NCBI GenBank assembly: GCA_027310425.1
Contig: DAIDAW010000014.1
Span: 1-15,428 of the forward strand
DNA length: 15,428 nucleotides
Direction: 5' to 3'
From: a bacterium
Lineage (GTDB): Bacteria > Patescibacteriota > Minisyncoccia > UBA6257 > Brennerbacteraceae
Shown: piece by piece, positions 1-7,216 of the stretch
How the letters are laid out: the number at the start of each line of letters is the position of its first letter
How positions within the stretch are numbered: the stretch's first letter is position 1
The notes under the pieces: generated by a model
Told to the model about the DNA's origin: nothing
What the model saw: the letters and a program-made list of their open reading frames with translations, nothing else
Databases searched by the model: none
Program-made: the position numbers and the translations under genes

Positions 1-202
1 CCCAAATACTGAAATCGCGGCACTTTTTCCCCATCAACTTTCACTTCTTCTAAAAACATCTTGCCGGTCGAGCCCACAGGTCAAAATTGCCGTATAATGC
101 TCGTTAAATCACCAATTCCTCCAGCGTTTCACTGTGCTTCGCTGTGCCAATAACTTCGTACTCTTTACCTTTGTAGTGGCGATATTTTCCTGGCTTAATC
201 AT
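1..202 (-). pseudogene. Broken DUF1653 family gene, running off the window edge
   Basis: The minus strand from ATG at 202 reads MIKPGKYRHYKGKEYEVIGT and continues to HSETLEELVI, which is the conserved start of DUF1653, a short family of unknown function. At 104-106 a TAA replaces the usual tyrosine codon. The same frame then continues as RALYGNFDLWARP, the expected next block. At about 60-66 one base is missing, and the rest (MFLEEVKVDGEKVPRFQYLG) lies in another frame up to the window edge. All conserved blocks are present and in order, so one nonsense change and one -1 frameshift explain the damage. The family is usually about 65-75 residues, so only a few codons should lie outside. It starts 20 bp after the ileS stop and probably shared its transcript. 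Sequencing error near a contig end is the alternative to real decay. Confidence 0.75.
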
Positions 203-222
203 GTTATTCCCCATGACACTTT

Positions 223-3200
223 TTATTCTTTAATTCCTATCCATACACGCGTTCCGTCGAGATCGGCTTGCGATTCATGCGCGCCTGCAATTTTCTCGAA
301 CAAAACTTCTCGTGCCTTTGTTTCCTTTTTCAGAAACTCCGTATTTTGCCTCACGAATGCAAGGCCTTCCGGCGCGTCGAGGTATAACGATATCGTATCC
401 TGCGGCATCAAATGAGCATTCTGGCGCGCATCCTGAATCGCGCGCACGAGCTCGCGCAGTATTCCTTCCTGCTTCAATTCTTCAGTGAGCGCGGTATCGA
501 GCGCTGCCTGATAGCGGCCTTCCGCATGCTGCGCATATCCCTGGGTAAATTGCTGCACGAACCGTATCTGCTTCACATTCACTTCATCCTTCAGAATGTC
601 CTGCAGCGATTCGTCGAACCGATATTTTTCCAGAATTTCCAGCGTTGCGAGCGGCTGACGCACTTTGATGCCTGACGTCGCGCGCAGCATGAGCGCGATT
701 TCCGCAAATTTTCGCACGCGATCCATCGCCTCACACATCTGTCTGTTTGGCGAGGTCAATTCTTGAAACACAGGCCACGTTGCTTCATGTACGCTTTGCG
801 GCATTTGCTCGGGATTTTTCGCGCGTTCGCGCACTGCCTGCCAAATCGATTCTGCCAAAAACGGCACAAACGGCGAGAAAAGCACTGCAACGTCTTTGAG
901 CACCAGCGCAATTTCGCGCGCCGCAGTTTCCAATTCTCCCTGAGATTCAGGTTTTTGCAGTTTTCTGCGCGAACGGCGGATATACCAACGCGACAGATCG
1001 TCGATAAACCCCTGCAATTCCCTACTCGCTTCAAATACGTGATACTGCTCCAAATGCGACTCCACGGCGGATATCAGCTGCCCGAGGCAAACCCGTATCC
1101 ACACATCGAGCGCGTCTTTCGAGCGTTCGTCGGCGCTAAAATCAACTAGTGCCGGCGCATACGTTTGCCAGAATTTTACGACATTCAGAATGGTCAGAAG
1201 CTCCTGGTGCGCCCTGCCTAAATCGCGCAGCGCAAAACGCTTATATTCGCCCGGATCGTTGACTGTATAAAAATACCAGCGCAACGCATCGACGCCGTAT
1301 TGCTCCATCACCTGCCACGGATCAACGATATTGCCTTTGGACTTTGACATTTTCTCGCCTTTTTCGTCCACCACGTGGCCGATGGAAATCACGTTGAGAA
1401 ACGACGGACCAAGATCCAGGGCGCTCGAAATCGCAAGCAAGGTGTAAAACCATCCGCTCGTCTGGTCGATGGCTTCGGAAATATAGTGCGCGGGATACGG
1501 CACTGTTTCGCGAACGAGTTTCTGGTAATCAAGTTCGGCAGGATCGTCGCCTGGCTGCATCTGGCTGAACGGAAAATGGTATTGCGCAAACGGCATGGCG
1601 CCGGAATCGAACCACACGTCAATTACGTCTTTGATACGGTGCATCGGCCCGGCGCATTGGGGGCACACAAGGACAATATCATCAACGTACGGCCGGTGCA
1701 GATCGAGCATGCCATCGTCATTGAACGGCGTATTGAATCCTTGGTATTCGCGCATCTCGGCAACTGCGAACGAAGACAATGAAAACATCTGCTCGAGCGT
1801 CGTGTGGCGCAGCACGGATTCCAAAAGCCACAAGGGATCGCCGTGCGACACAAGCACGATATTCTTTCCGCGGTATGTCTGTTCGCATTCGCGAATCACG
1901 CGAGCAACGCGGCGCAGCACGTCCTCATGGCTTTCGCCGCTTTCCGGCCGCGCAGCGAGTCGCCCTGCGAGCGATTTTGATTCCAACGACTGCTTGAACC
2001 CGTCATAGCCTGATTCCGGCTGATAGTTATATACGCCGAAATTCAATTCGCGCAGGCGCTCGTCAAATTTCAATTCTGCGCCCGGGCACGCAGCATGAAG
2101 AATCTGCGCAGTCTGTTTTGTGCGCGTCAAATCAGAGCTGATGATAACGTCGATGCCTTTTTGTTTCAGTTGCTGCGCTGTTTTTTGCACTTCCTGCTTT
2201 CCCTGCTCGGTCAGCTCGCTGACCATGTCCTGCTTCTCGGGCCAGCCAGCATAATAGTGCCGCTCGGTTGATGTCGCGCCGCCGTGGCGCACGAGATAAT
2301 ACACGTTCGGCTGATACGCGCGCCGGGACAACTCGTCAATTGATCCGATGACCACCTGGTGGTGTGCGTCCTTGTCGCACACCCACGCAGGCAATGGCGT
2401 ACCCCAATAGCGCTCGCGCGATAACGCCCAATCCTTGAGATCGTTGAGCCATTCGCCGAATCTGCCGTGCTGCAAATGCTGGGGAACCCATCGGATGCGC
2501 TCGTTATTGTCAATGAGCGTTTGTTTGATCGTGCTCATGCGGACAAACCATGATTCGTGCGCATAATAGAGGAGCGGACTCTTGCATCGCCAGCAAAACG
2601 GGTACGTGTGCGTTACGACTTCGGTTTTGTACAGGATATTTTTATCTGTGAGCCACTGGAGCATGCCTTGTTCGACTTCCTTGTCTTTCACCCATTTTCC
2701 TGCCCACGGGATAACTGCAGGAATGAACTTCCCGTGAATATCAACCGTATGGTATTCGGGAAGTTGGTGTTTTTTGCCGAGCTCAAAATCTTCCACGCCG
2801 TACATCACCGCAGTGTGCACGATGCCGGTTCCTTCGGTCGCGGTTGCAAACTCAGCCGGCAGCACCTGGTATGCGTTTTCAATGTTTTTCGGTTTTGCTT
2901 GGACAAGATACGGAAACAGCGGCTCGTAACGCATGCCGACCAATGCCGATCCTTTTGTTTCCCGCATAATTTCGTATGCGCCTTCCACAATACTGATCCG
3001 TTCCTTCGCGAGCACGAACACGTCCCCTGACTGAATCTTGACCCATACATAATCGATGTCCGGATTGACAGCAAGCGCCACATTGCCCGGCAAAGTCCAC
3101 GGCGTTGTGGTCCACGCAAGAAAATACGCGTTTGGAAATTGCGCATTGAAAATTGAAAATTTCACGTATACCGACGTGTCCTTCACGTCCTGGTACCCCT

Positions 3201-3798
3201 GCGCGACCTCGTGCGACGACAACGGCGTTTCGCAGCGCGAACAATACGGTACGACTTTGTAATCCTGGCTGAGCAGCTCTTTCTGCCACATCTTTTTGAG
3301 AATCCACCACACGCTTTCCATATATGACGGATCGTATGTGATGTACGGATGCTCCAAATCGAGCCAGTAACCGATGCGCTCGGTGAACCGATCCCATTCC
3401 TGCTTGAACCGCCACACGGTTTCCTTGCATTTTTTGTTGAACGCGGCAATGCCGAACGTTTCGATATCCGCCTTCGTTTTCGTATTGATTTCCTTTTCCA
3501 CCTGGAGTTCTACCGGCAATCCATGCGTATCCCAGCCAGCCTTGCGCACCACGGAAAATCCCCGCAATGTCTTGTAGCGCGGAATAATATCCTTGAACGC
3601 GCGTGCAATCACGTGGTGAAGCCCGGGCGCGGCATTCGCGGTCGGCGGGCCCTCGTAGAATACAAACTCTTTATCCCGGGACGGCGCCTTTCTTGCGAGC
3701 ACGCGCTCGATGATTGCATGCTGTTTCCAAAACGCAAGCACGTTCCGCTCCAGCTCCGGAAGCGGCGAAGGATTTTTGTTTTGCTGTGGTTCTGCCAT
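223..3798 (-). CDS. ileS: Isoleucyl-tRNA synthetase with inserted histidine-phosphatase domain
   Basis: Cytoplasmic class I synthetase that charges tRNA-Ile with isoleucine using ATP; 1191 residues, against roughly 930-1050 for the family. The HIGH region is PPTANAAPGLHHVIAR (residues 51-66), the form of eukaryote-like IleRS. The CP1 editing domain spans about 200-395, with TTTPWTLPGN and GTGIVHTAVMYGVEDFELG. The KMSKS loop is at 816-820, the anticodon-binding helical domain follows at about 890-1050, and the C-terminal part contains ATSGIKVRQPL. Cysteine pairs C186/C189, C402/C405 and C712/C715 look like zinc knuckles; C474 lacks its usual partner. Residues about 497-690 are a histidine-phosphatase domain (listed separately) placed where IleRS normally has only a short loop between the ELSR-like and DLHRPYVD segments. 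The gene follows argS by 48 bp with no clear ribosome-binding site, so co-transcription is likely. Confidence 0.97.
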   Translation of the reverse strand: MAEPQQNKNPSPLPELERNVLAFWKQHAIIERVLARKAPSRDKEFVFYEGPPTANAAPGLHHVIARAFKDIIPRYKTLRGFSVVRKAGWDTHGLPVELQVEKEINTKTKADIETFGIAAFNKKCKETVWRFKQEWDRFTERIGYWLDLEHPYITYDPSYMESVWWILKKMWQKELLSQDYKVVPYCSRCETPLSSHEVAQGYQDVKDTSVYVKFSIFNAQFPNAYFLAWTTTPWTLPGNVALAVNPDIDYVWVKIQSGDVFVLAKERISIVEGAYEIMRETKGSALVGMRYEPLFPYLVQAKPKNIENAYQVLPAEFATATEGTGIVHTAVMYGVEDFELGKKHQLPEYHTVDIHGKFIPAVIPWAGKWVKDKEVEQGMLQWLTDKNILYKTEVVTHTYPFCWRCKSPLLYYAHESWFVRMSTIKQTLIDNNERIRWVPQHLQHGRFGEWLNDLKDWALSRERYWGTPLPAWVCDKDAHHQVVIGSIDELSRRAYQPNVYYLVRHGGATSTERHYYAGWPEKQDMVSELTEQGKQEVQKTAQQLKQKGIDVIISSDLTRTKQTAQILHAACPGAELKFDERLRELNFGVYNYQPESGYDGFKQSLESKSLAGRLAARPESGESHEDVLRRVARVIRECEQTYRGKNIVLVSHGDPLWLLESVLRHTTLEQMFSLSSFAVAEMREYQGFNTPFNDDGMLDLHRPYVDDIVLVCPQCAGPMHRIKDVIDVWFDSGAMPFAQYHFPFSQMQPGDDPAELDYQKLVRETVPYPAHYISEAIDQTSGWFYTLLAISSALDLGPSFLNVISIGHVVDEKGEKMSKSKGNIVDPWQVMEQYGVDALRWYFYTVNDPGEYKRFALRDLGRAHQELLTILNVVKFWQTYAPALVDFSADERSKDALDVWIRVCLGQLISAVESHLEQYHVFEASRELQGFIDDLSRWYIRRSRRKLQKPESQGELETAAREIALVLKDVAVLFSPFVPFLAESIWQAVRERAKNPEQMPQSVHEATWPVFQELTSPNRQMCEAMDRVRKFAEIALMLRATSGIKVRQPLATLEILEKYRFDESLQDILKDEVNVKQIRFVQQFTQGYAQHAEGRYQAALDTALTEELKQEGILRELVRAIQDARQNAHLMPQDTISLYLDAPEGLAFVRQNTEFLKKETKAREVLFEKIAGAHESQADLDGTRVWIGIKE
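1729..2310 (-). other. Histidine-phosphatase (PGAM-like) domain inside IleRS
   Basis: Residues about 497-690 of the IleRS read as a self-contained branch-1 histidine-phosphatase domain, in frame and without any stop. All the family's catalytic signatures are present: VRHGGATSTE with nucleophile His505 and Arg504; SSDLTRTKQTA with Arg559; LRELNFG with the acid/base Glu584; and VLVSHGD with His652. Known members remove phosphate from small molecules, nucleotides or phosphoproteins through a phosphohistidine intermediate. The insertion separates C474 from the C712/C715 knuckle, so the domain should protrude from a zinc-supported loop of the synthetase core. The substrate cannot be read from the sequence. 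The intact residues argue for an active enzyme rather than a relic. Confidence 0.93.
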
Positions 3799-3846
3799 AG
3801 GTTTAAAATGCGTTCATTATTCGTCGTTTTGCATTATTGCGAAACA

Positions 3847-5541
3847 TCATATTTTTTCCAGCACCGGAATGCCCAAGAGCCCAAGGCCGGTTTTCAGCAC
3901 CGCGCAAACGCTCTGCGCAAGGCCAAGGCGCGCTCTGCGCGCTTCTGCCGGAGCACTCAAAACAGGATACTGCTCATACCATGCATTCGAACGCGCCGCC
4001 AAATCGTACAAATAATTTGCTATGAGATTCGGAAGGTTCTCCTGGGCAGCTTGCCGAACTGTATCTTTGAATGCGGCAGCGCGTTTTGCAAGTTCGAATT
4101 CCTGGCGCTCGAGCCGAGAAAGATCCCGTACGCCCAGCGCGCGCGCTTTGGCGTGCGCTTTTCTCGCAATGTTTGCAAGCCTCGCATACGTATAAAGCGC
4201 ATACGGCGCGCTGTTGCCGTCAAGCGAAAGCATCTTACTCCAATCAAACACGATATCGGTATTGCGATTCTGCGACAGGTCATTGTATTTCACCGACGCA
4301 ATGCCGATCAGGCGCGCGATAGTCTGGATCTCCTGTGCGGAAAGTTCTGGATTTTTCTGCTGCGCGATGGATTCTGCTTTTTTAATGGCTTCATCCAGCA
4401 CTTCTTCCAAAAGGACGGTTCTCCCTTGGCGCGTGGAAAGTTTTTTCTTGTCCTGCCCCAGAATCATGCCGAATTTCACATGCACAAGGTCAATGCCTTG
4501 CGCAAGGCCGCATGTGCGCGCCGCGGCAAACAATTGTTCGAAATGAAGCGCCTGCTCGTTTGCAACAACGTAGAGCACGCGGTTCGGTTTTATTGTTTCC
4601 TCGCGCTCGATAATCGTAGCAAGATCGCTCGTTGCATACAGGAATCCTTCATCCGATTTCTGGATAAGCATCGGAGGGAGCCCTGCTTTGTCAAGATCGA
4701 TAATCATCGACCCTTCGCTCTGGCGCGCATATCCTTTTTTGACACAATCAGGCACGACGGCTTCAGTATATCTGCGGTAATGACTCTCGCCGTGCTGATA
4801 AGTAAACTTCAAGATGCCCAAACGACGGTACAGCCGGTCGAATTCCTTTATGCTGTTGCGCGCGAGCGCCTGCCACATGCGTATGCTGTCCTTTTCCTCG
4901 CGCTGGAGCTTCACCGTTTCTTTCTTGGCCATCTGGGTATATTCGGGCTTTTCTTTCTCGTCCATGGTAAAACGCACATATAAATCCTGCATATCCCTGA
5001 TCGTGAGCTTTGCCACGGGTTTGCGGGCAAAAAGTTTGTATGCGGCAATCAGCTTGCCCGCGAGCATGCCCCAGTCGCCGATATGGCTATCGGTTATCAC
5101 GCGGTATCCCAAAAATTTGTAGATGCGCGCAAGCGCGTCGCCGATGATGGTCGAGCGGATATGCGCGATGGAAAGCGTTTTGCCGATATTCGGGCTGGAA
5201 TACTCCACGAGCACGGTTTCCTGCGCGGTTCTTTTCTCCGGTTTCGTGACTTGCCGAAGCGCCTGCGCGGCAAACTCCGGAGACAAAAAGAAATTTATAT
5301 ATCCATTTTTCACCTCAAGGCGCTCAACCATGCTTTGGACCTGCCCGTCTTCTTCCAATTCCCGCTTCAGATCTTCGGCGACGAGGAACGGAGATGTATT
5401 CCGCTCCTGTGCCAGCACGAATGCGGCGTTCGTGGAAAAATCGCCGAACGCAGGGCGTTCGGACGCGAACATTGAAAATGCGTCCTGCGCCAGCCCGCTT
5501 TTCTGCGCCACATACGCTTTAAGAGATTCGGCGATGAACAT
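3847..5541 (-). CDS. argS: Arginyl-tRNA synthetase
   Basis: Class I synthetase that charges tRNA-Arg; 564 residues, a normal length. Residues 1-95 form the ArgRS-specific N-terminal tRNA-binding domain (with RPAFGDFSTNAAF). The catalytic core starts at VEYSSPNIGKTLSIAHIRST (113-131), where the HIGH-like signature is SIAH (124-127); the commoner form is HIGH, so the first His and the Gly are both replaced. DSHIGDWGMLAGK follows at 151-163. The KMSKS equivalent is KKLSTRQG at about 366-373, matching the family form KMSTRKG. The DALR anticodon-binding domain begins at NSAPYALYTYARLANI (443-458) and runs to the end. The start codon lies 6 nt after an extended -10 with no ribosome-binding site. 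First gene of argS-ileS-DUF1653 and divergent from smpB. Confidence 0.96.
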   Translation of the reverse strand: MFIAESLKAYVAQKSGLAQDAFSMFASERPAFGDFSTNAAFVLAQERNTSPFLVAEDLKRELEEDGQVQSMVERLEVKNGYINFFLSPEFAAQALRQVTKPEKRTAQETVLVEYSSPNIGKTLSIAHIRSTIIGDALARIYKFLGYRVITDSHIGDWGMLAGKLIAAYKLFARKPVAKLTIRDMQDLYVRFTMDEKEKPEYTQMAKKETVKLQREEKDSIRMWQALARNSIKEFDRLYRRLGILKFTYQHGESHYRRYTEAVVPDCVKKGYARQSEGSMIIDLDKAGLPPMLIQKSDEGFLYATSDLATIIEREETIKPNRVLYVVANEQALHFEQLFAAARTCGLAQGIDLVHVKFGMILGQDKKKLSTRQGRTVLLEEVLDEAIKKAESIAQQKNPELSAQEIQTIARLIGIASVKYNDLSQNRNTDIVFDWSKMLSLDGNSAPYALYTYARLANIARKAHAKARALGVRDLSRLERQEFELAKRAAAFKDTVRQAAQENLPNLIANYLYDLAARSNAWYEQYPVLSAPAEARRARLGLAQSVCAVLKTGLGLLGIPVLEKI

Positions 5542-5547
5542 ACCTAT

Positions 5548-5556
5548 AGTATAACA
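5548..5556 (-). promoter_or_regulatory. Extended -10 promoter of argS, predicted leaderless start
   Basis: The minus strand reads TGT TATACT, then ATAGGT, then the argS ATG. The hexamer matches TATAAT at five of six positions and carries the TGn extension. Transcription would begin at or next to the A of the start codon. No -35 match is clear at the expected distance; that site falls inside the left arm of an 11-bp inverted repeat. Confidence 0.6.
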
Positions 5557-5568
5557 AAAGACCTCCGC

Positions 5569-5617
5569 GAGGAGGGTTTATACAGAGATGCTTATTTTGG
5601 AACGGAAAACCCTCCTC
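5569..5617. repeat. 11-bp perfect inverted repeat upstream of argS
   Basis: GAGGAGGGTTT at 5569-5579 is repeated as its exact reverse complement AAACCCTCCTC at 5607-5617, with 27 nt between. The left arm covers the expected -35 position of argS. A smaller hairpin, CCTCC-GCGA-GGAGG (5562-5575), overlaps the left arm, so the sequence could switch between two pairings if transcribed. An operator for a dimeric regulator or a structured leader are both possible. Confidence 0.5.
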
Positions 5618-5658
5618 ACGAACGAGGCGCACGAATAGCAATCGCACGGATGAAAAGG

Positions 5659-5671
5659 GTATGCTGCATAC
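5659..5671. promoter_or_regulatory. 13-nt palindrome upstream of smpB
   Basis: GTATGC-T-GCATAC is a perfect dyad with 6-bp arms, about 50-60 bp upstream of the smpB -10. A further CATACCC at 5678-5684 pairs with GGGTATG at 5657-5663, giving a second, overlapping symmetry. It looks like an operator but no regulator is recognisable in the window. Confidence 0.3.
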
Positions 5672-5715
5672 GGCAATCATACCCGACCAAATTGCGCCTG
5701 TCAAACGGATGCGGA

Positions 5716-5724
5716 TGGTACAAT
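5716..5724 (+). promoter_or_regulatory. Extended -10 promoter of smpB, predicted leaderless start
   Basis: TGG TACAAT is an extended -10 whose hexamer matches TATAAT at five of six positions. Eight bases (ATACGCGT) separate it from the smpB ATG at 5733. CTGTCA at 5698-5703 is a weak -35 candidate with a short 15-bp spacer. The position excludes an upstream in-frame ATG at 5661 as the start. Confidence 0.6.
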
Positions 5725-5732
5725 ATACGCGT

Positions 5733-6182
5733 ATGGCGATATTTGCCGAAAATAGAAAAGCATCGTTCGATTATGAAATCCTGGAAACGTTCGAGGCTGG
5801 TTTAGTGCTAGCGGGATTTGAAGCAAAATCCGCGCGCGCAAAACGCGTCAATCTGCAGGACAGCTATCTGACAATCCACAACAACGAACTCTGGCTCACG
5901 AACGCATCATTCTATCCTCTGCAACCGAAAAACATCCCTGTTTCGTACCAGCCGGACCGGCCGCGCAAGATTTTGGTCCATACAAGCGAGTTGAAACGCC
6001 TTATCGGAAAGGTTCGCGAGGCGCGGTTGACTTTAATCCCTCTTCAGATATATAATGTCAAGCAGCGTCTGAAACTGAAGTTTGCCCTCGCAAAGAGCAA
6101 GCGGCGGTTCGAAAAACGCGACCTGTTACGCCAGCGCGATATTACGCGCGACGTCCAGCGAACATTGAAAACAGACGCCTGA
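5733..6182 (+). CDS. smpB: SsrA-binding protein SmpB
   Basis: SmpB binds the tRNA-like part of tmRNA and brings it to stalled ribosomes for trans-translation. The product has 149 residues, normal for the family. Visible signatures are AENRKASFDYEILETFEAGL (residues 5-24), the core strand AGFEAKSARAKRVNLQDSY (27-45), then RPRKILVH (76-83) and the basic FALAKSKRRFEKRD (117-130), followed by a basic, helix-prone tail that enters the ribosome's decoding region in known SmpBs. The ATG at 5733 is chosen because homologues start there and because an extended -10 lies 8 nt before it; a longer reading from 5661 would run across that promoter. The tmRNA gene begins 7 bp after the stop, so protein and RNA partner are probably made from one transcript. 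Confidence 0.96.
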   Translation: MAIFAENRKASFDYEILETFEAGLVLAGFEAKSARAKRVNLQDSYLTIHNNELWLTNASFYPLQPKNIPVSYQPDRPRKILVHTSELKRLIGKVREARLTLIPLQIYNVKQRLKLKFALAKSKRRFEKRDLLRQRDITRDVQRTLKTDA

Positions 6183-6189
6183 CATCCCT

Positions 6190-6560
6190 GGGGATGACGG
6201 GCTTCGACATTGAAGACGGTTTTGCATGCGGATCGAGGAATCCTGTACCCCTCGTAAAATACCGGGAATCCAAGAAATGCCAACTATTCATTTGTGACTC
6301 CAGCATTTGCTGCGGTTGCATAAGGCACTCTCCGCTTAGGCGGAGCATCCGTTCCTTTGACGTCCGATAGAAGGAAACGGGTGTCAGCTCATCGGGCTCT
6401 GGATGCGGCTCTGCTTGAAAGCCGCGTCCGAATCATCCTCAAGCACCGGGAAGAAACGTTTGTGCGGCTTTCCCTCTTCCCCTGACTCAAACCGCCCTAT
6501 ACCCGTAGACCTGCAAGACCCAACCTTGAATGGACGTGGGTTCGACTCCCACCATCTCCA
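6190..6560 (+). ncRNA. ssrA: Transfer-messenger RNA (tmRNA)
   Basis: The 5' end GGGGATGACGGGCTTCGACA is the diagnostic tmRNA start. The 3' end has the T arm GTGGG-TTCGACT-CCCAC and then CATCTCC, which closes the 7-bp acceptor stem with GGGGATG, followed by discriminator A at 6560. The next bases are CTC, so the CCA tail is not encoded and must be added. The central part contains a tag frame (6279-6323) followed by pseudoknot-type stems: CTCCGC/GCGGAG, CCGTTCCTT/AAGGAAACGG and GGATGCGGCT/AGCCGCGTCC. Total about 371 nt, typical for a one-piece tmRNA. Charged with alanine, it releases stalled ribosomes and tags the unfinished protein. It sits directly after smpB. Confidence 0.95.
6279..6323 (+). 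other. tmRNA tag-peptide reading frame
   Basis: Starting from resume codon GCC, the frame reads ANYSFVTPAFAAVA and then TAA. The initial A-N and the small hydrophobic C-terminus fit tmRNA tags; the last residues are A-A-V-A where many bacteria have A-L-A-A. The exact resume codon is inferred from position and from the Ala-Asn start, and could be off by a codon. Confidence 0.75.
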
Positions 6561-6562
6561 CT

Positions 6563-6599
6563 CCGTTAGAATTTTTGTAAAAATACACAAATTCAACGG
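6563..6599 (+). terminator. Hairpin just after tmRNA, possible terminator or processing signal
   Basis: CCGTT-A-GAATTT pairs with AAATTCAACGG: 11 base pairs with one bulged A and a 14-nt loop, starting 3 nt after the mature tmRNA end. It is followed by CTCCCCTTTCG rather than a clean T-run, so partial termination or a 3'-processing barrier is as likely as full termination before infC. Confidence 0.45.
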
Positions 6600-6631
6600 C
6601 TCCCCTTTCGTATTTTCCGTTCTCTCTGCGC

Positions 6632-7210
6632 ATGCAGAACGATGAAAATTCTGACGGGGACAACTGCAAAATAATTTCAACACCTATTTACAGACAGCCT
6701 CCCAAACCGCAGCAGTCAAAATTTAAGAGCAATGATCAGATTACTGCGGCCAGCGTACGAGTCATTGATGAAGAAGGCACCAACCATGGCGTGCTTTCCA
6801 TCGAGCAGGCAAAAGCTCTTGCAAAAGAACGCCACCTCGACCTCGTGCAGCTGACATTCGATGAAATCCCGGTGGCGCGGCTCATCAGTTTCGGCAAATT
6901 CAAGTACCAGCAGGAAAAGCTCAAACGGCAGCACCAGTCAAAAGAAAAGAAAGTTGATTCCAAAGCAGTGCGCATCACGCTCGTAAGCCAGCTCCACGAC
7001 TTGGAAACTCGGGCGCGCCAGGCGGAATTGTTTCTGGAGCAGGCCCAGCACGTACAGATTGATCTCGTGTTGCGCGGACGCCAGAAAGCGCACGTTCCGC
7101 TCGCACGCGAAAAAATGAAACAATTCCTCACGCTCATCAAAACTCCGATCAAAATCATCAGAGAAGGCCAGGTTCCTCGCGGACTTCAAACCTTCATCAC
7201 CAAAGCATAA
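6632..7210 (+). CDS. infC: Translation initiation factor IF-3
   Basis: IF-3 binds the 30S subunit, checks start-codon and initiator tRNA pairing, and prevents premature 50S joining. Of 192 residues, about 36-100 form the N-terminal domain (VRVIDEEGTNHGVLSIEQAK and IPVARLISFGKFKYQQ, the equivalent of PVCRIMDYGKYRYE), then a basic linker, and about 110-192 form the C-terminal domain (RITLVSQLHDLETRARQAE, LVLRGRQKAHVPLA). The first 30 residues are a polar, proline-rich extension not typical of the family, so translation may begin further in; ATT codons at 6674 and 6686 are possible non-ATG starts of the kind known for infC in E. coli. No ribosome-binding site is clear. First gene of infC-rpmI-rplT, the classic order. 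Confidence 0.95.
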   Translation: MQNDENSDGDNCKIISTPIYRQPPKPQQSKFKSNDQITAASVRVIDEEGTNHGVLSIEQAKALAKERHLDLVQLTFDEIPVARLISFGKFKYQQEKLKRQHQSKEKKVDSKAVRITLVSQLHDLETRARQAELFLEQAQHVQIDLVLRGRQKAHVPLAREKMKQFLTLIKTPIKIIREGQVPRGLQTFITKA

Positions 7211-7216
7211 AACGAT

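Noticed and set aside
3349..4983. A 544-codon open frame on the plus strand opposite argS and ileS
   Set aside because: It crosses the argS-ileS junction, has no recognisable motif or start signal, and lies antisense to two clear synthetase genes; a by-product of codon bias.
5661..5732. An earlier ATG for smpB adding 24 residues
   Set aside because: The added residues are not part of SmpB and the region contains the promoter.
5542..5732. T-box riboswitch for argS
   Set aside because: No T-box sequence or specifier stem was found, and the promoter predicts almost no leader.
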